Assembly (NCBI RefSeq): GCF_020735465.1
Contig: NZ_CP085935.1
Span: 1,426,001-1,490,000 of the forward strand
DNA length: 64,000 nucleotides
Direction of reading: 5' to 3'
Origin: Collinsella stercoris DSM 13279
Lineage (GTDB): Bacteria; Actinomycetota; Coriobacteriia; Coriobacteriales; Coriobacteriaceae
The notes beneath the pieces were generated by a model that had not been told where the DNA came from, made no database searches, and saw nothing but the letters and a program-made list of their open reading frames with translations. Of the stretch, positions 34,099-47,318 are shown one piece after another. Positions within the stretch are counted from its first letter, which is position 1. Every line of letters starts with the position of its first letter. Both the position numbers and the translations under genes were made by a program.

Positions 34099-35619
34099 CT
34101 AGTCGTCATCAGAGCCCGAGGGGACCAAATCTCCGCAGCAGTCGGCGAGCGCCCGCGCGAGCTGCCCCACGAGCGCCCGATTCGACTCCGTGTCGGGCAT
34201 GCCGGTCATGATGGACATGATGTACGTCCTGCCGTCCAGGTCGACAACGCCGGCGTCGCTCACGCTGTTATAGGACGGATCGGAATCCGAGCACCAACCG
34301 GCCTTGTTGTGCACCACGGCGTCCAGGCCCTCCAGGCCGTCGCGGATAAACGAGACCGTCGTCTGACCCGTCAGGTCCCAGAGCCACTGGGCCGTCTCGG
34401 AGCCCCCGCCCACATATGCGAGCATCTCCGACCACAGGCGCGCCGAACTGCGCGCGGCATACGTGGGGAACCAGCTGTCCTCGCGGTACACCGCGTCGTT
34501 GGCGCCCAGGCCCGTGACCCAGTCGTCGAACCCCTCGAAATCAAACGCGTCGCGCAGGGCGCCGTATGCGTTGTTATTGGAATAGATGACGGCCGCCTCG
34601 ATAAGCTCATAGACGGGATACGAACCGCCGCTATATCCGCCCGACGAGTCCGCCACCCAATTGACGGCGCAGTAGTCGTCGAGCGACACCTCGCCCTTCT
34701 CCACAAGGCTTTCGCACACGTACATCGAGTACAGGGCCTTGAAGGAGCTCGCGCCGTACACCACCAGATCGGGCTGATAGGCCAGACCGCTGCCGGTCTG
34801 CGCGTCCACGAACACCATCGACACGCTGCCCTGCTCCTCGATGGCGGCGAGGGCGGACTCCACCGATGCGCGGTGGGCGGAGGACACCTTGGGGGCGTCG
34901 AGACCCGCCAGCGAGTAGCTCACCAAACCGTCCGACGTGGGGATGTCGTCAAACGTCGCCGCCGAGAGCTCGAAGTCGTCTGCCTGGGACCGCTTGGCCT
35001 CGTCGGCGTCGGACGCCGCCTTCGCATCCTTCGCCTTCGCCTCGGCCGCTTGCGCCTGCGCGCTTTCCTGACCGGCATCCGCCGACGAGCCCCTTGCGCC
35101 CGCTATGGCACCCGGAATGAACACGATGCACGCAAGGACGCACACGAGGACCACGTACATACCAGGCGGAACGGTTCGCAACGCGTCCGCTGCGCGATCC
35201 CACGCGCCCTGTTGGCGGCGCCCTCTCGGAACCGTGTACGCGAAATCCCTTGCGCTTCTCGTCTGAGGCTGCATCCGCCGGTTGCGGCCCCTCGAATCCC
35301 ATTGCTGAGGCAACGGCTGACGCGCGGTGCCCGCTGCGGGGCGACGTGCCGGCACTCGGCGGGACGCACCTGCTCCGGCGCGCTGCTGACGAGCCGACGC
35401 CAGGCGCACGCCGCTCGTCCGCATCGCCGACGAGCCGGAAGACCGGCGCGCACCCGTGTCATGCCGCGCATCCGAGGTCCGACGCCGGCCGTATGCGGCA
35501 TCACCGCGCCCGCGCGAGGCCTGCCGTCCGTGTACCCTGCCGTCCGATTGTCGCCCCGCGCGATTCCCGCCAGATGCGCGTCGATTCCCGCCAGATGTGT
35601 ATCCCATGCCCATAACCAT
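34099..35619 (-). CDS. membrane-anchored beta-lactamase-like serine hydrolase
   Basis: 506 residues. An Arg/Gly/Ser-rich, probably disordered N-terminus (about 140 residues) precedes one transmembrane span (MYVVLVCVLACIVFIPGAI, near residue 155) and an Ala/Lys linker. The extracellular domain has the class A penicillin-recognising motifs: SSFK near residue 290 (Ser nucleophile), YSNNNAYG near 346 and HNKAGW near 437. This fits a D-Ala-D-Ala-interacting cell-wall enzyme or beta-lactamase-like protein, which of the two is unclear. The exact start is uncertain (three ATG codons in the first five; no clear ribosome site). Confidence 0.82.
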   Translation of the reverse strand: MVMGMGYTSGGNRRASGGNRAGRQSDGRVHGRQASRGRGDAAYGRRRTSDARHDTGARRSSGSSAMRTSGVRLASARQQRAGAGASRRVPARRPAAGTARQPLPQQWDSRGRNRRMQPQTRSARDFAYTVPRGRRQQGAWDRAADALRTVPPGMYVVLVCVLACIVFIPGAIAGARGSSADAGQESAQAQAAEAKAKDAKAASDADEAKRSQADDFELSAATFDDIPTSDGLVSYSLAGLDAPKVSSAHRASVESALAAIEEQGSVSMVFVDAQTGSGLAYQPDLVVYGASSFKALYSMYVCESLVEKGEVSLDDYCAVNWVADSSGGYSGGSYPVYELIEAAVIYSNNNAYGALRDAFDFEGFDDWVTGLGANDAVYREDSWFPTYAARSSARLWSEMLAYVGGGSETAQWLWDLTGQTTVSFIRDGLEGLDAVVHNKAGWCSDSDPSYNSVSDAGVVDLDGRTYIMSIMTGMPDTESNRALVGQLARALADCCGDLVPSGSDDD

Positions 35620-35779
35620 TGCTCGTGAATGTGACTATTTCGTCACAGAATGGTACCCCCTCCCGCACGGGGCACCATCCAATCCCCACGCCGAAAGGCT
35701 CTTTTTTCACGGGCGAGTAACAAAAGCGGCACCTCTTTGACAGGGGCTGCAGATTCTTTGACAGGGGCCTGCGGACGAA

Positions 35780-39596
<3,817 letters not shown>

Positions 39597-40268
39597 CTAA
39601 GAAAGGCGCAACGCGATAAGCGGAATATAGGTCAAGACAAGGGCGAACGCGACGAACGTCACCGTCACCAACGTCCAGTGCGGTAGAAGCCAGCGCCATG
39701 CGAACGTCTGCGGCAACTCGGCTCCAGGCGGATAGCCCTCCAAATATGCCGCAATTTCGACAACGCTCTGCAGGTCATGGTCTATCTTGATGCCGCCAAC
39801 TTTGAACCAGGGAATCAGAGCGGCCAGCGATATCGCAAGGCCTATGATCCGCTCAACATCTGCGATTTGGTACGCCGCGCTGGGGTCGAGGAATTTATGT
39901 GCGATCGTCACGACAATAACGCCGATCAACTTCTCCAAAGACCAAAGGCACTCAAAGAGAATGGCAAGCTTGAAGATCTTACGCTCGCCCTCGATTTGAC
40001 GCAGGCGCTCCTCAGACCGCTCGTCCAGCAATGCATCGAGGGTTATGCCGAGCACCGAAGACAGGCGCTTCAGACTCTCGGCATCTGGCAGCGTTCGACC
40101 TTTCTCCCAGTTAATCACCGTTTGTCGCGACACAAACACACGGGAGGCAAGCTCCCCTTGTGTCATGCTCGCATTCTCCCGCAAGCCGCGGATACGGGAC
40201 GCAAGGGGGCCGACGCTTGTGTGAGCATCGAGCCCGGTGGCATGAATTGTGTCGCTCCCACCATCCAT
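39597..40268 (-). CDS. XRE-family regulator with C-terminal membrane domain
   Basis: 223 residues. HTH_3 domain ASRIRGLRENASMTQGELAS...FVSRQTVINWEKGRT (about residues 22-75), then a charged linker (RSEERLRQIEGERKIF) and three to four hydrophobic segments, the last ending FALVLTYIPLIAL. This is the layout of membrane-attached repressors found next to small ABC or DUF modules. ATG 40268 has AAGGGAG 7 bases upstream. No target operon is adjacent. A fragment of a related C-terminus lies just upstream at 40403-40550. Confidence 0.8.
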   Translation of the reverse strand: MDGGSDTIHATGLDAHTSVGPLASRIRGLRENASMTQGELASRVFVSRQTVINWEKGRTLPDAESLKRLSSVLGITLDALLDERSEERLRQIEGERKIFKLAILFECLWSLEKLIGVIVVTIAHKFLDPSAAYQIADVERIIGLAISLAALIPWFKVGGIKIDHDLQSVVEIAAYLEGYPPGAELPQTFAWRWLLPHWTLVTVTFVAFALVLTYIPLIALRLS

Positions 40269-40402
40269 GAGGACTCCCTTCGAGCGCCCTTGGAAAACCA
40301 TACGCAGAGTCTACCCCCACACGATGAGCCCATATTCCGTTTGACACGAACTGGCAGAGTCGAAATCCTTTAACACCATCAATCGCCTGCGAAAACACGT
40401 TA

Positions 40403-40550
40403 CTACGCATACGCGATGGCGATCATGGCCGCGGCAAGCAGGACAACGTATAGGGTGTAAAACGCCGGAAGGTTGGCAAGGAGCACTCGATAGAAAAAGG
40501 TGCTCGGGGGCTCCTTTCCCTCTGGATAGCCCTCCGAGGCTCCATGTCGT
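40403..40550 (-). pseudogene. C-terminal remnant of a paralogous membrane regulator
   Basis: The frame ending at TAG 40403-40405 reads EGYPEGKEPPSTFFYRVLL, then ANLPAFYTLYVVLLAAAMIA. It parallels the end of the intact protein (LEGYPPGAELPQTFAWRWLL, then a hydrophobic tail). The N-terminal part is missing; the 101-bp repeat copy 2 lies 25 bases further out. Confidence 0.55.
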
Positions 40551-40575
40551 GCGCATCGTGCCGGGCTTCACTTCT

Positions 40576-40676
40576 GGAGGATATGAACGGTCACTTCGTT
40601 CATAAGCTCCACAGGAGCCAATGAACCGCCATTTAGATGGAGGATATGAACGATTCAGCCGTTCATATCCTCCATT
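40576..40676. repeat. 101-bp repeat, copy 2
   Basis: See 39385-39485: same length, same orientation, same internal hairpin; differences are A/G at 40628 and changes within the loop of the terminal stem. Confidence 0.85.
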
Positions 40677-40718
40677 TCTTTTCCGCCAACTTAATCAACG
40701 CACCGCAATCATAGCAAT

Positions 40719-40750
40719 GGAGGGCATGGGCAAAAACGCCCACGCCCTCC
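40719..40750 (-). terminator. terminator of the rnf operon
   Basis: GGAGGGCATGGGC (40719-40731) pairs with GCCCACGCCCTCC (40738-40750) around AAAAAC, 33 bases after the last gene of the operon. Confidence 0.7.
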
Positions 40751-40782
40751 GAAAAGAAAACCTATTGGCAGTCTGTGGCAAG

Positions 40783-40983
40783 CTACTCGGCGGCGTCGGC
40801 CACCTCGACAGCGGCGTCCGCCTCAAGATCGGCTTCGGCCTCGGCGGCACGGGCGGCCTTGTACGCGCGCCACTCGGCGTACTTGTGGACGCCAGCGCAC
40901 ACGGACAAAACGAGTGCGACGGGAACTGCGACGGCGCCCACGACGAGCATCGGGGCGACGGTGTAGAACACGGATTCGAACAT
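40783..40983 (-). CDS. 66-residue membrane protein at the rnfB position
   Basis: MFESVFYTVAPMLVVGAVAV starts a single transmembrane span, followed by a short basic stretch (HKYAEWRAYKAARAAE) and an Ala/Glu/Asp-rich tail. GGGGG lies 8 bases upstream of ATG 40983. It is the last gene of the rnf operon, 13 bases after rnfA. In other genomes RnfB, with one N-terminal span and several 4Fe-4S domains, sits here; this protein keeps the span but has no cysteine clusters at all. Whether it is a cut-down RnfB or an unrelated small subunit cannot be decided from sequence. Confidence 0.6.
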   Translation of the reverse strand: MFESVFYTVAPMLVVGAVAVPVALVLSVCAGVHKYAEWRAYKAARAAEAEADLEADAAVEVADAAE

Positions 40984-40996
40984 CACGCAAACCCCC

Positions 40997-41593
40997 TTAC
41001 GCGAACAGGCCACCGGCGATACCGGCAACACCGGTAAAGGCCAGAGCCATGAGCGACGCGGTCACGAGCGTGATGGGCAGACCGCGCAAGGCGGCGGGCA
41101 CCAGGCGCTCGTCGATGCGGTCGCGCACGAAGGCGAACAGCACCACGGCGAGGAGCACGCCCAGGCCGGCGCCGATCGAGCTGCCCAGGGCGGCATCCCA
41201 CGTGAGGGTATCGGCAACGGCGGCGTTGCCGAGGGACACGGCCAGAACGGCGGCGTTGCAGGCCACGATCGGGCACACGCGCAGCAGGCGCTCACGCTCG
41301 GCGACCGATTTGCCGGCACCGAGGATCGTGGCAACGACCACGATGACGGCCCAGCTCACCAGCACGTACGCGAGCGGCGCCAGGTACGCAACGCCCCAGG
41401 GCTGCATGAGCTGCGTGTAGAGAGGCCAACCCGGGGCACCGGCAACGGCGGTGGCGACGGCAATCATGGCGCCAAAGCGGAAAGAATCCTGCGGACGGCC
41501 AGCCACCAAAACCACCGACACCATGCCGATGAGCTGCGCGAACACCAGATTGTTATCGAGAGCTGCGGTAAACAGCGCGTTGAGGAACGTCAT
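40997..41593 (-). CDS. rnfA: Rnf complex subunit A
   Basis: 198 residues, six transmembrane spans. Start MTFLNALFTAALDNNLVFAQ and the internal RVCPIVACNAAVLAVSLGNA carry the conserved Cys-containing half-helix motif that, with RnfE, holds an intramembrane iron-sulfur cluster. Its ATG overlaps the rnfE stop (ATGA). Part of the ferredoxin:NAD oxidoreductase that pumps Na+ or H+. Confidence 0.92.
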   Translation of the reverse strand: MTFLNALFTAALDNNLVFAQLIGMVSVVLVAGRPQDSFRFGAMIAVATAVAGAPGWPLYTQLMQPWGVAYLAPLAYVLVSWAVIVVVATILGAGKSVAERERLLRVCPIVACNAAVLAVSLGNAAVADTLTWDAALGSSIGAGLGVLLAVVLFAFVRDRIDERLVPAALRGLPITLVTASLMALAFTGVAGIAGGLFA

Positions 41594-42252
41594 GAGCGCT
41601 CACCTCCCTTAAGGGAATCCTCGTCGGCGGCGGCGCCCTTGGCGCACGCCTGCTCGACGGACTGGACGAACACGGCGACGAGCGCCAGCACCAAAAGCGA
41701 GCCCGTGGGTTTGCCGAAGGCGGCGATCGGCGAGGCGGCCAGCTCGCCCATGGTGAGGCCGAAGACCTGACCGGTGGTGAGCATGCCGTTGATAAAGCCG
41801 ACGAAGGTAAGCGCCGCCAGCACCATGGCAGCGGCGAACATCGCGGTCATGAGCGGCGTCTTAGCCGGGGCGACCGTCAGGCCGTCGCTCGCGATCCACG
41901 CCGCCACCAGGGCATTCACCGCAACAAGCGGCAGGTAGATGCCGAGGGACTCGAACACTACGGGGTTGGCCACGCGGACGGCGAACCCGAGCAGCGTCGC
42001 TGCGGTCACACTCACCATGAGCATGACCGGAACGCGCGACCACATGCTCGTAAAGCAGCGCAAGAGCGGCGCAAGCGAGGCCATGAGCACGATCGCAGCG
42101 GCGGTGACCAGGCCGATCATCAGGCCGTTCTCAAACGAAGTCGCCACAAAAAGCCCCGGCAGGGCCCCGGCAACAACCAGGAACGTAGGCGTGTGGACCA
42201 TCTTGGAAATGCGAGCGTCCTGCTCGCGCACGATATTCTCGTTCAGAGCCAT
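41590..42252 (-). CDS. rnfE: Rnf complex subunit E
   Basis: 220 residues, multi-span membrane protein related to RnfA/NqrD: LPLVAVNALVAAWIASDG and VMLMVSVTAATLLGFAVR segments. The usual NCxILGR segment of RnfE is less clear here (VAVNALVAAWIA lacks the Cys), which is odd for a cluster-holding subunit. The ATG shares its A with the rnfG stop (TAATG). GGGAGG lies 6 bases upstream. Confidence 0.85.
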   Translation of the reverse strand: MALNENIVREQDARISKMVHTPTFLVVAGALPGLFVATSFENGLMIGLVTAAAIVLMASLAPLLRCFTSMWSRVPVMLMVSVTAATLLGFAVRVANPVVFESLGIYLPLVAVNALVAAWIASDGLTVAPAKTPLMTAMFAAAMVLAALTFVGFINGMLTTGQVFGLTMGELAASPIAAFGKPTGSLLVLALVAVFVQSVEQACAKGAAADEDSLKGGERS

Positions 42253-42845
42253 TAGTTGCCTCCCATCTGGGCGTAGGCGGCAAAGGCGATGTTCAGGCAG
42301 TCGACCACGGCACGTGAGGTGAAGGTGGCGCCGGAGACGGCGTCGACGTGGGTCTGGCCCGCGCCGGCCTCGTCGACCGTGAGTTCGCCGGCGGCAGCAG
42401 TGCCGGCAAAGCCGCCGAAGTACTCCTCGGTCAGCGCGTTGGTGCCGATGCCGTCGGTCTCGTCCTCGGCCACGACCTGCAGGCCCGCCACGGTGCCGTC
42501 GGCGTTGATGCCGACCATGAGCTCGACGTCGCCGTGGTAGCCCTGAGCGGAGGTCACGTCGAAGACCCATGCGCCCGTGTCGGCCTTGTACACGGAGTTG
42601 AGACCCTCGACCGCGGGCGCGGACTGGGCCTCGAACGAGGTGGCATCGGGGAACAGCAGCTTGCGCTGGGCGCCGCCCTTTGCCTCATCGAGCGCGGCGT
42701 CGGAGGCGGCAAACGCGTCGCCGAGCCCGTAGTGGACGCCGGCGGTCACGCCCGCGCACAGCAGGGCGACGATGAGGACCGCGCATGCGGAGAAGATGGC
42801 GCCGTTGCGACGGCGGGCCATCGGGCACTTGTTAGACGAGGGCAT
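42252..42845 (-). CDS. rnfG: Rnf complex subunit G (FMN-binding)
   Basis: 197 residues. One N-terminal transmembrane span (ACAVLIVALLCAGVTAGVH) and an external FMN-binding domain with the flavinylation motif SGATFTS near the C-terminus (Thr would carry covalent FMN). Overlaps rnfD by 14 bases. The DETDGIGTNALTEEYF segment before the motif is typical of RnfG. Confidence 0.92.
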   Translation of the reverse strand: MPSSNKCPMARRRNGAIFSACAVLIVALLCAGVTAGVHYGLGDAFAASDAALDEAKGGAQRKLLFPDATSFEAQSAPAVEGLNSVYKADTGAWVFDVTSAQGYHGDVELMVGINADGTVAGLQVVAEDETDGIGTNALTEEYFGGFAGTAAAGELTVDEAGAGQTHVDAVSGATFTSRAVVDCLNIAFAAYAQMGGN

Positions 42846-43764
42846 GCTTCACACCTCCAGCGGGCTGAGGACGCGTGTAGCGGTCGATCAGCGGGGTGAA
42901 CATGTTCATGAACAGGATGGAGAACGCCACGCCCTCGGGGGCGGCGGCGAACAGGCGCACGAGCGCGGTGATGACGCCGCAGCCGATGCCGAAGATGATC
43001 TTGCCCTTCGGCGTCATGGGCGTGGTGGTGTAGTCGGTGGCCATGTAGAAGGCACCAAGGGCCAGACCGCCGGAAAGCACCTGATACAGCGCGTCCCGAC
43101 CGGCAATGCCGGTAATGACGGCGACGGTGGCGATGAACGGCACGGTGGCCCATGCGTCGACCACGCGCATCACGAGCAGGAACACGTAGCCGGCGAGCAG
43201 CGTGATGATGCAGGTCTCGCCGAGCGCACCGGCGTGCAGGCCGAACATCATATCCAGGTAGCTGTAGGGCTCGGCACCCGCGGCGTTCATCGCCAGCGGG
43301 GTGGCGCCAGTGATGGCGTCGAGCGGACGACCCATGATGTCGGGGTAGGCACCCAGGGCGATGGGCATGGCGAGCATGATGAACACGCGGCCGGCGACCG
43401 CCGGGTTGGCGAAGTTGCAGCCGATGCCGCCAAAGAGCATCTTGACCACCGCGACGGCGAACACGGTGCCCAGGATCGCCGGGAAGTACCCGCAGTCGGC
43501 GGGCAACGTGAAGGCGAACAGCATGGCGGTGACCACGCAGGACAGGTCGCCCGCGGTGCTCTCGCGGTGCATGAGCTTGCAGCACACGTGCTCGGTCACG
43601 AGCGCGGTGGCAACGCACACGAGCACGAGCAGCGGGGCGCCCAGGCCGTACAGGAACACAGACGCCACGAGCGTGGGCAGCAAGGACAGGCACACCATGC
43701 CCATGATCCACTGCGTGGAGCCCTTGCCGTGGAAATGAGGCGACGCCTCGTTGATGAGGTTCAT
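42832..43764 (-). CDS. rnfD: Rnf complex subunit D
   Basis: 310 residues with about eight transmembrane spans. Starts MNLINEASPHFHGKGSTQWI as in other RnfD; DAITGATPLAM near residue 155 is the flavinylation site (Thr). GCNFANPAVAGRVF is the conserved NPAxxGR segment. Four bases after the rnfC stop, so one operon. Confidence 0.93.
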   Translation of the reverse strand: MNLINEASPHFHGKGSTQWIMGMVCLSLLPTLVASVFLYGLGAPLLVLVCVATALVTEHVCCKLMHRESTAGDLSCVVTAMLFAFTLPADCGYFPAILGTVFAVAVVKMLFGGIGCNFANPAVAGRVFIMLAMPIALGAYPDIMGRPLDAITGATPLAMNAAGAEPYSYLDMMFGLHAGALGETCIITLLAGYVFLLVMRVVDAWATVPFIATVAVITGIAGRDALYQVLSGGLALGAFYMATDYTTTPMTPKGKIIFGIGCGVITALVRLFAAAPEGVAFSILFMNMFTPLIDRYTRPQPAGGVKHALV

Positions 43765-43768
43765 GGTC

Positions 43769-45154
43769 TTACGCCTCCTTCTTCTCGGACGGGGCCGGAG
43801 CGGCAGGCTTGGCCGGGGCGACGGGCTTTGCCGGCGCGGTCAGGCGCGCGACCTCGCCGCGGTACACGGCCTTGCCCTCGCGGATCGCCGCGGTGATGCG
43901 GCGGTGCGCCGGGCACACGTACGCGCAGGAGCCGCACTCCATGCAGTTCATGACGGCAAACTCGTCGAGCGCGACCACATCATGGCTGCGGGAGGCGCCG
44001 TCGAGCGCAAAGGGCGACAGCGACAGCGGGCAGGCGCGCACGCAGCGGCCACAGCGGATGCAGGCGGTCTCGTCCGGCAGGACGGCGGCGTCGTGCAGGA
44101 CGACGATGGCGTTGTTCGCCTTGATGATTGGGCAGTCGATGTCGGTGATGGTGCGGCCCATCATCGGTCCGCCCATGATGATCTTCTTGGGTTCCTTGAC
44201 CATGCCGCCCGTGGCCTCGATGACATCGCGGACGCTCATGCCGATGGGAATGCGGTAGTTGCCCGGCTTGGCGATACAGTCGCCCGTGACCGTGACGGTC
44301 TTGCAGGTGAGCGGCATGCCGTAACGGAAATACTGTTCCACGCGGGAGATGGTGGTCACGTTGACCACCAGGCAGCCCACATCGATGGGCAGGCCGCCGG
44401 CGGGCACATCGCGGCCGGTCGTGGCCTTGATGAGGACCTTCTCGCCGCCGGCGGGGTACTTGGTGGGAATCGACATGACCTCGATGCGGTCCTCGCGACC
44501 CTTCTCCTTGACCACGCGCTGCAGCTCGAGAATCGCCTCGGGCTTGTTGTCCTCGACGCCGATGACGGCGGCGGGGATCTCCAGCGCCTCGAGGGCGCGG
44601 AACACGCCGTCGATCACGCGCTCGGAGTGCTCCATCATCTGGCGATAGTCGCTCGTAATGTAGGGCTCGCATTCCATGCCGTTGACCACGAGGAACTCGA
44701 AGCTTTTGCCTTCCGGAGCGCGCATCTTGAACCAGGTGGGGAACGACGCGCCGCCCAGGCCGACCATGCCAGAGTCGCGCACGCAGGAGATGAACTCCTC
44801 CTTGGTGCGATACTCCGGGGCCTTGAGCTCCGGGTCGCTCTCCATCTTGCCGTCGGAGACAATCTCCACCACGGGGGCGGTGGCGCCCGTGGGCAGCTGC
44901 TCGGTCGCCACCTTGGTCACGGTGCCGGAGACGCTCGCGTGAATCGGCGAGCCAAGCCCCTCAACCTGGCCGATCAGCGTACCGACATATACATGATCAC
45001 CCTCGCTCACCACCGGCTTTGCCGGCGCGCCGATGTGCATGTTCAGCGGAATGAGCACTCGCTCGGGCGGCGTGATGGACGTGCAGGCAAAATCCCGCAT
45101 GTCCTTGCACTGGGGCGGATGCACGCCACCCCGTGTCTTGTGCAGAGAGAACAT
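43769..45154 (-). CDS. rnfC: Rnf complex subunit C
   Basis: 461 residues, first gene of the operon. Starts MFSLHKTRGGVHPPQCKDM, then an NADH/FMN-binding SLBB-type region (LVVNGMECEPYITSDYRQM, GLGGASFPTW) and two 4Fe-4S motifs at the C-terminus: CIRCGRCVRACP and CMECGSCAYVCP. The end is Pro/Ala/Lys-rich. ATG 45154 has GGAAGGGA upstream; 19 further codons of open frame lack a ribosome site. Takes electrons to or from NAD. Confidence 0.93.
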   Translation of the reverse strand: MFSLHKTRGGVHPPQCKDMRDFACTSITPPERVLIPLNMHIGAPAKPVVSEGDHVYVGTLIGQVEGLGSPIHASVSGTVTKVATEQLPTGATAPVVEIVSDGKMESDPELKAPEYRTKEEFISCVRDSGMVGLGGASFPTWFKMRAPEGKSFEFLVVNGMECEPYITSDYRQMMEHSERVIDGVFRALEALEIPAAVIGVEDNKPEAILELQRVVKEKGREDRIEVMSIPTKYPAGGEKVLIKATTGRDVPAGGLPIDVGCLVVNVTTISRVEQYFRYGMPLTCKTVTVTGDCIAKPGNYRIPIGMSVRDVIEATGGMVKEPKKIIMGGPMMGRTITDIDCPIIKANNAIVVLHDAAVLPDETACIRCGRCVRACPLSLSPFALDGASRSHDVVALDEFAVMNCMECGSCAYVCPAHRRITAAIREGKAVYRGEVARLTAPAKPVAPAKPAAPAPSEKKEA

Positions 45155-45676
45155 TGGCTTCCCTTCCATATCTCCCCCAACAGTGCGTGGCCCCGCAAAA
45201 GGCGCGGCCACGGCGCATACCTAGGGAAAAATTGTAACGGGTTTCGCCCCTATATGGGGTGCCAATGAGCAGATTAATGCAGCTTGAAACGTTTTATCAC
45301 GCCATTCATCGCGAGCGGCGGGGCGCTCCCGCGTGCGCACAGTGGGTAACTTCATGTGCCCAGACGGCGGGCAGCCCCGGCGCCACATGACGGGCGGCCA
45401 CCAATCATCGCGCAGCAGGAAACCGCAGGATCGCGTGCGCTGGGCGGCATCGGGCATCCATGCGGCAGACGACGGGCGACGCCGAAGTGAGATGGCTTCC
45501 GGCGCCTCCAGCGGGCAGCCCCGGCGCCCAAGTGGCAAGCGGCTTCCGAAGCCGAACGGCAAACGGCCTCCGTCCCCAAGGCGGCAACATCTTTAAGCAC
45601 CCGCGATACGCAAGCGGCCCCAACAACGGAGCGAGCCGTCATTGGGGCCTTTCGAGCGCCATGCACCGCGATCGAG
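45155..45676. other. rnf promoter region and noncoding gap
   Basis: No gene is supported. GGGCAGCCCCGGCGCC occurs twice (45370-45385 and 45514-45529) within GC-rich low-complexity sequence. The rnf promoter should lie in the AT-rich part at about 45225-45300. Confidence 0.4.
45616..45649 (-). terminator. terminator hairpin after the DUF1648 gene
   Basis: GGCCCCAA (45616-45623) and TTGGGGCC (45642-45649) form the stem; a short T-run follows on the plus strand only. Confidence 0.5.
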
Positions 45677-46054
45677 CTATATGCCGATCCCCGTGCCGGA
45701 AAAAACGCCGTACAGGATAATCGCCGTCGCGATGACAAAGACCACGCTTTGGACCAAGGCGCTGCGGGCGGCGCGCTGGAACGTCAAGGCGGCGAGATTC
45801 GCATCGTCACGATAGCTCTTCGCGTTCCGCAAACCCACGACGATCGTGGCGGCAGACACCAGCAGGCCAAGACCGGGGAGCAAGACGAGCTCCCATTTAG
45901 AGCCCCAGCGCAGCACCTCGCCCGCGGAGCTCACCTTCATGGGCACCTGATCACCCAACTGCGGAAAGACCATGAAAACCGCGACGAGCGGGATGAACGA
46001 GAGCACCAGGGCCAACGCGGCCTTGACGCCGTTTTGCTTACCAAACGAGAACAT
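45677..46054 (-). CDS. DUF1648-domain small membrane protein
   Basis: 125 residues with three hydrophobic spans. The first span and loop, LVLSFIPLVAVFMVFPQLGD then QVPMKVSSAGEVLRWGSKW, match the DUF1648/SdpI N-terminal pattern (P.H/K..... G.....W.sK). AAAAGGGG lies 6 bases upstream of ATG 46054. It begins 15 bases after the ychF stop, so the two are probably co-transcribed. Confidence 0.75.
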   Translation of the reverse strand: MFSFGKQNGVKAALALVLSFIPLVAVFMVFPQLGDQVPMKVSSAGEVLRWGSKWELVLLPGLGLLVSAATIVVGLRNAKSYRDDANLAALTFQRAARSALVQSVVFVIATAIILYGVFSGTGIGI

Positions 46055-46069
46055 CACATACCCCTTTTG

Positions 46070-47149
46070 CTACACGTTGAAGCGGAAATGCACCACGTCT
46101 CCGTCATGCATCACGTAGTCCTTGCCCTCCATGCGCAGACGGCCGGCAGCCTTGGCCCCCTGCTCGCCACCGAGCTCGATGTAATCGTCGAAGGCGATGG
46201 TCTCGGCCTTGATGAACCCGCGCTCGAAGTCGGTGTGGATCACGCCGGCTGCCTGCGGGGCCGTGGCACCCTGGCGCACGGTCCAGGCGCGAACCTCCAT
46301 CTCACCCGCGGTAAAGAAGCTCTGCAACCCCAGCAGCTTGTAGGCAGCCTGGGCGAGCACCTCGAGACCGGAGCGCTCCAAGCCCAGGTCGGCAAGGAAC
46401 ATCTGCGCCTCCTCGGGATCGAGCTCGGAAAGCTCGGCCTCCACCTTTGCGCAAATGGGAATGGGCTTGACGCCGTCGATGGGATCGAGGTCCTCGGCGA
46501 GCATATCCTCGTCCACGTTCGCCACGTAGAGCATGGGCTTCATCGTGAGCAGGAACAGCCCCTTGGCGGCGGCGCGCTCCTCGTCGGTCATCTCGAGCGT
46601 GATGGCGCGGTTGCCCTCGTTCAACCACGCGACCAGACGCTTGGCAATCTCGAGCTTGGGCATGAGCTCCTTGTCGCGCTTGGCCTCCTTCTCGAGCTTG
46701 GGCAGTTGCTTCTCGAGCGTTTGGATGTCGGCCAAGATGAGCTCGGTCATGATGGTCTCGGCGTCGCTCGCCGGATCGACGAACGCACCGGTGTGGTTGA
46801 CCTCGCGCATGACGTCCGGGTCCTTGAAGTAGCGGACCACCTGGCAGATGGCGTCGCACTCGCGGATGTTGGCGAGGAACTGATTGCCCAGGCCAGCGCC
46901 CTCGGCGGCGGCACCCTTGACCAGGCCCGCGATGTCGACGAACTCAACCGTGGCGGGCACGATGCGGCCCGGGTGCACGATGTCGGCGAGCGCCTGGAGA
47001 CGGTCGTCGGGAACGTCGACGATGCCCACGTTGGGGTCGATCGTGGCGAACGGATAGTTGGCGGCGAGTCCGCCCTTTTTGGTGAGTGCAGTGAACAGCG
47101 TGGACTTGCCCACGTTGGGCAATCCGACGATTCCAATGGAAAGCGCCAT
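46070..47149 (-). CDS. ychF: ribosome-associated GTPase/ATPase YchF
   Basis: 359 residues. An Obg-family P-loop ATPase: GLPNVGKSTLFTALT (G1, residues 8-22), VDVPDDRL, VEFVDIAGLVKGA (G3), a coiled-coil insert, and the C-terminal TGS-like domain ending KDYVMHDGDVVHFRFNV. YchF/OLA1 binds ribosomes and prefers ATP; NVDE replaces NKxD as expected. ATG 47149 has GGAACC weakly upstream. Confidence 0.95.
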   Translation of the reverse strand: MALSIGIVGLPNVGKSTLFTALTKKGGLAANYPFATIDPNVGIVDVPDDRLQALADIVHPGRIVPATVEFVDIAGLVKGAAAEGAGLGNQFLANIRECDAICQVVRYFKDPDVMREVNHTGAFVDPASDAETIMTELILADIQTLEKQLPKLEKEAKRDKELMPKLEIAKRLVAWLNEGNRAITLEMTDEERAAAKGLFLLTMKPMLYVANVDEDMLAEDLDPIDGVKPIPICAKVEAELSELDPEEAQMFLADLGLERSGLEVLAQAAYKLLGLQSFFTAGEMEVRAWTVRQGATAPQAAGVIHTDFERGFIKAETIAFDDYIELGGEQGAKAAGRLRMEGKDYVMHDGDVVHFRFNV

Positions 47150-47318
47150 GGGGTTCCTTCATGTTTCCAAGCGCACACGCGCGTTCGTATACGTAAACCT
47201 TGCCATTATAGACCGATAACGGCAAACAAAGCTCGCACCCGGCAGACCGAGGCAACGGAAACGCAGAACGGCATCGCGAGGAAGTCCCTCCTCGTCACTA
47301 CAATAAAGTTGAAATAGT

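Noticed and set aside
35730..35775. Direct repeat TTTGACAGGGGC twice downstream of ligA
   Set aside because: Only two short copies with no promoter partner or structure; too little to call a feature.
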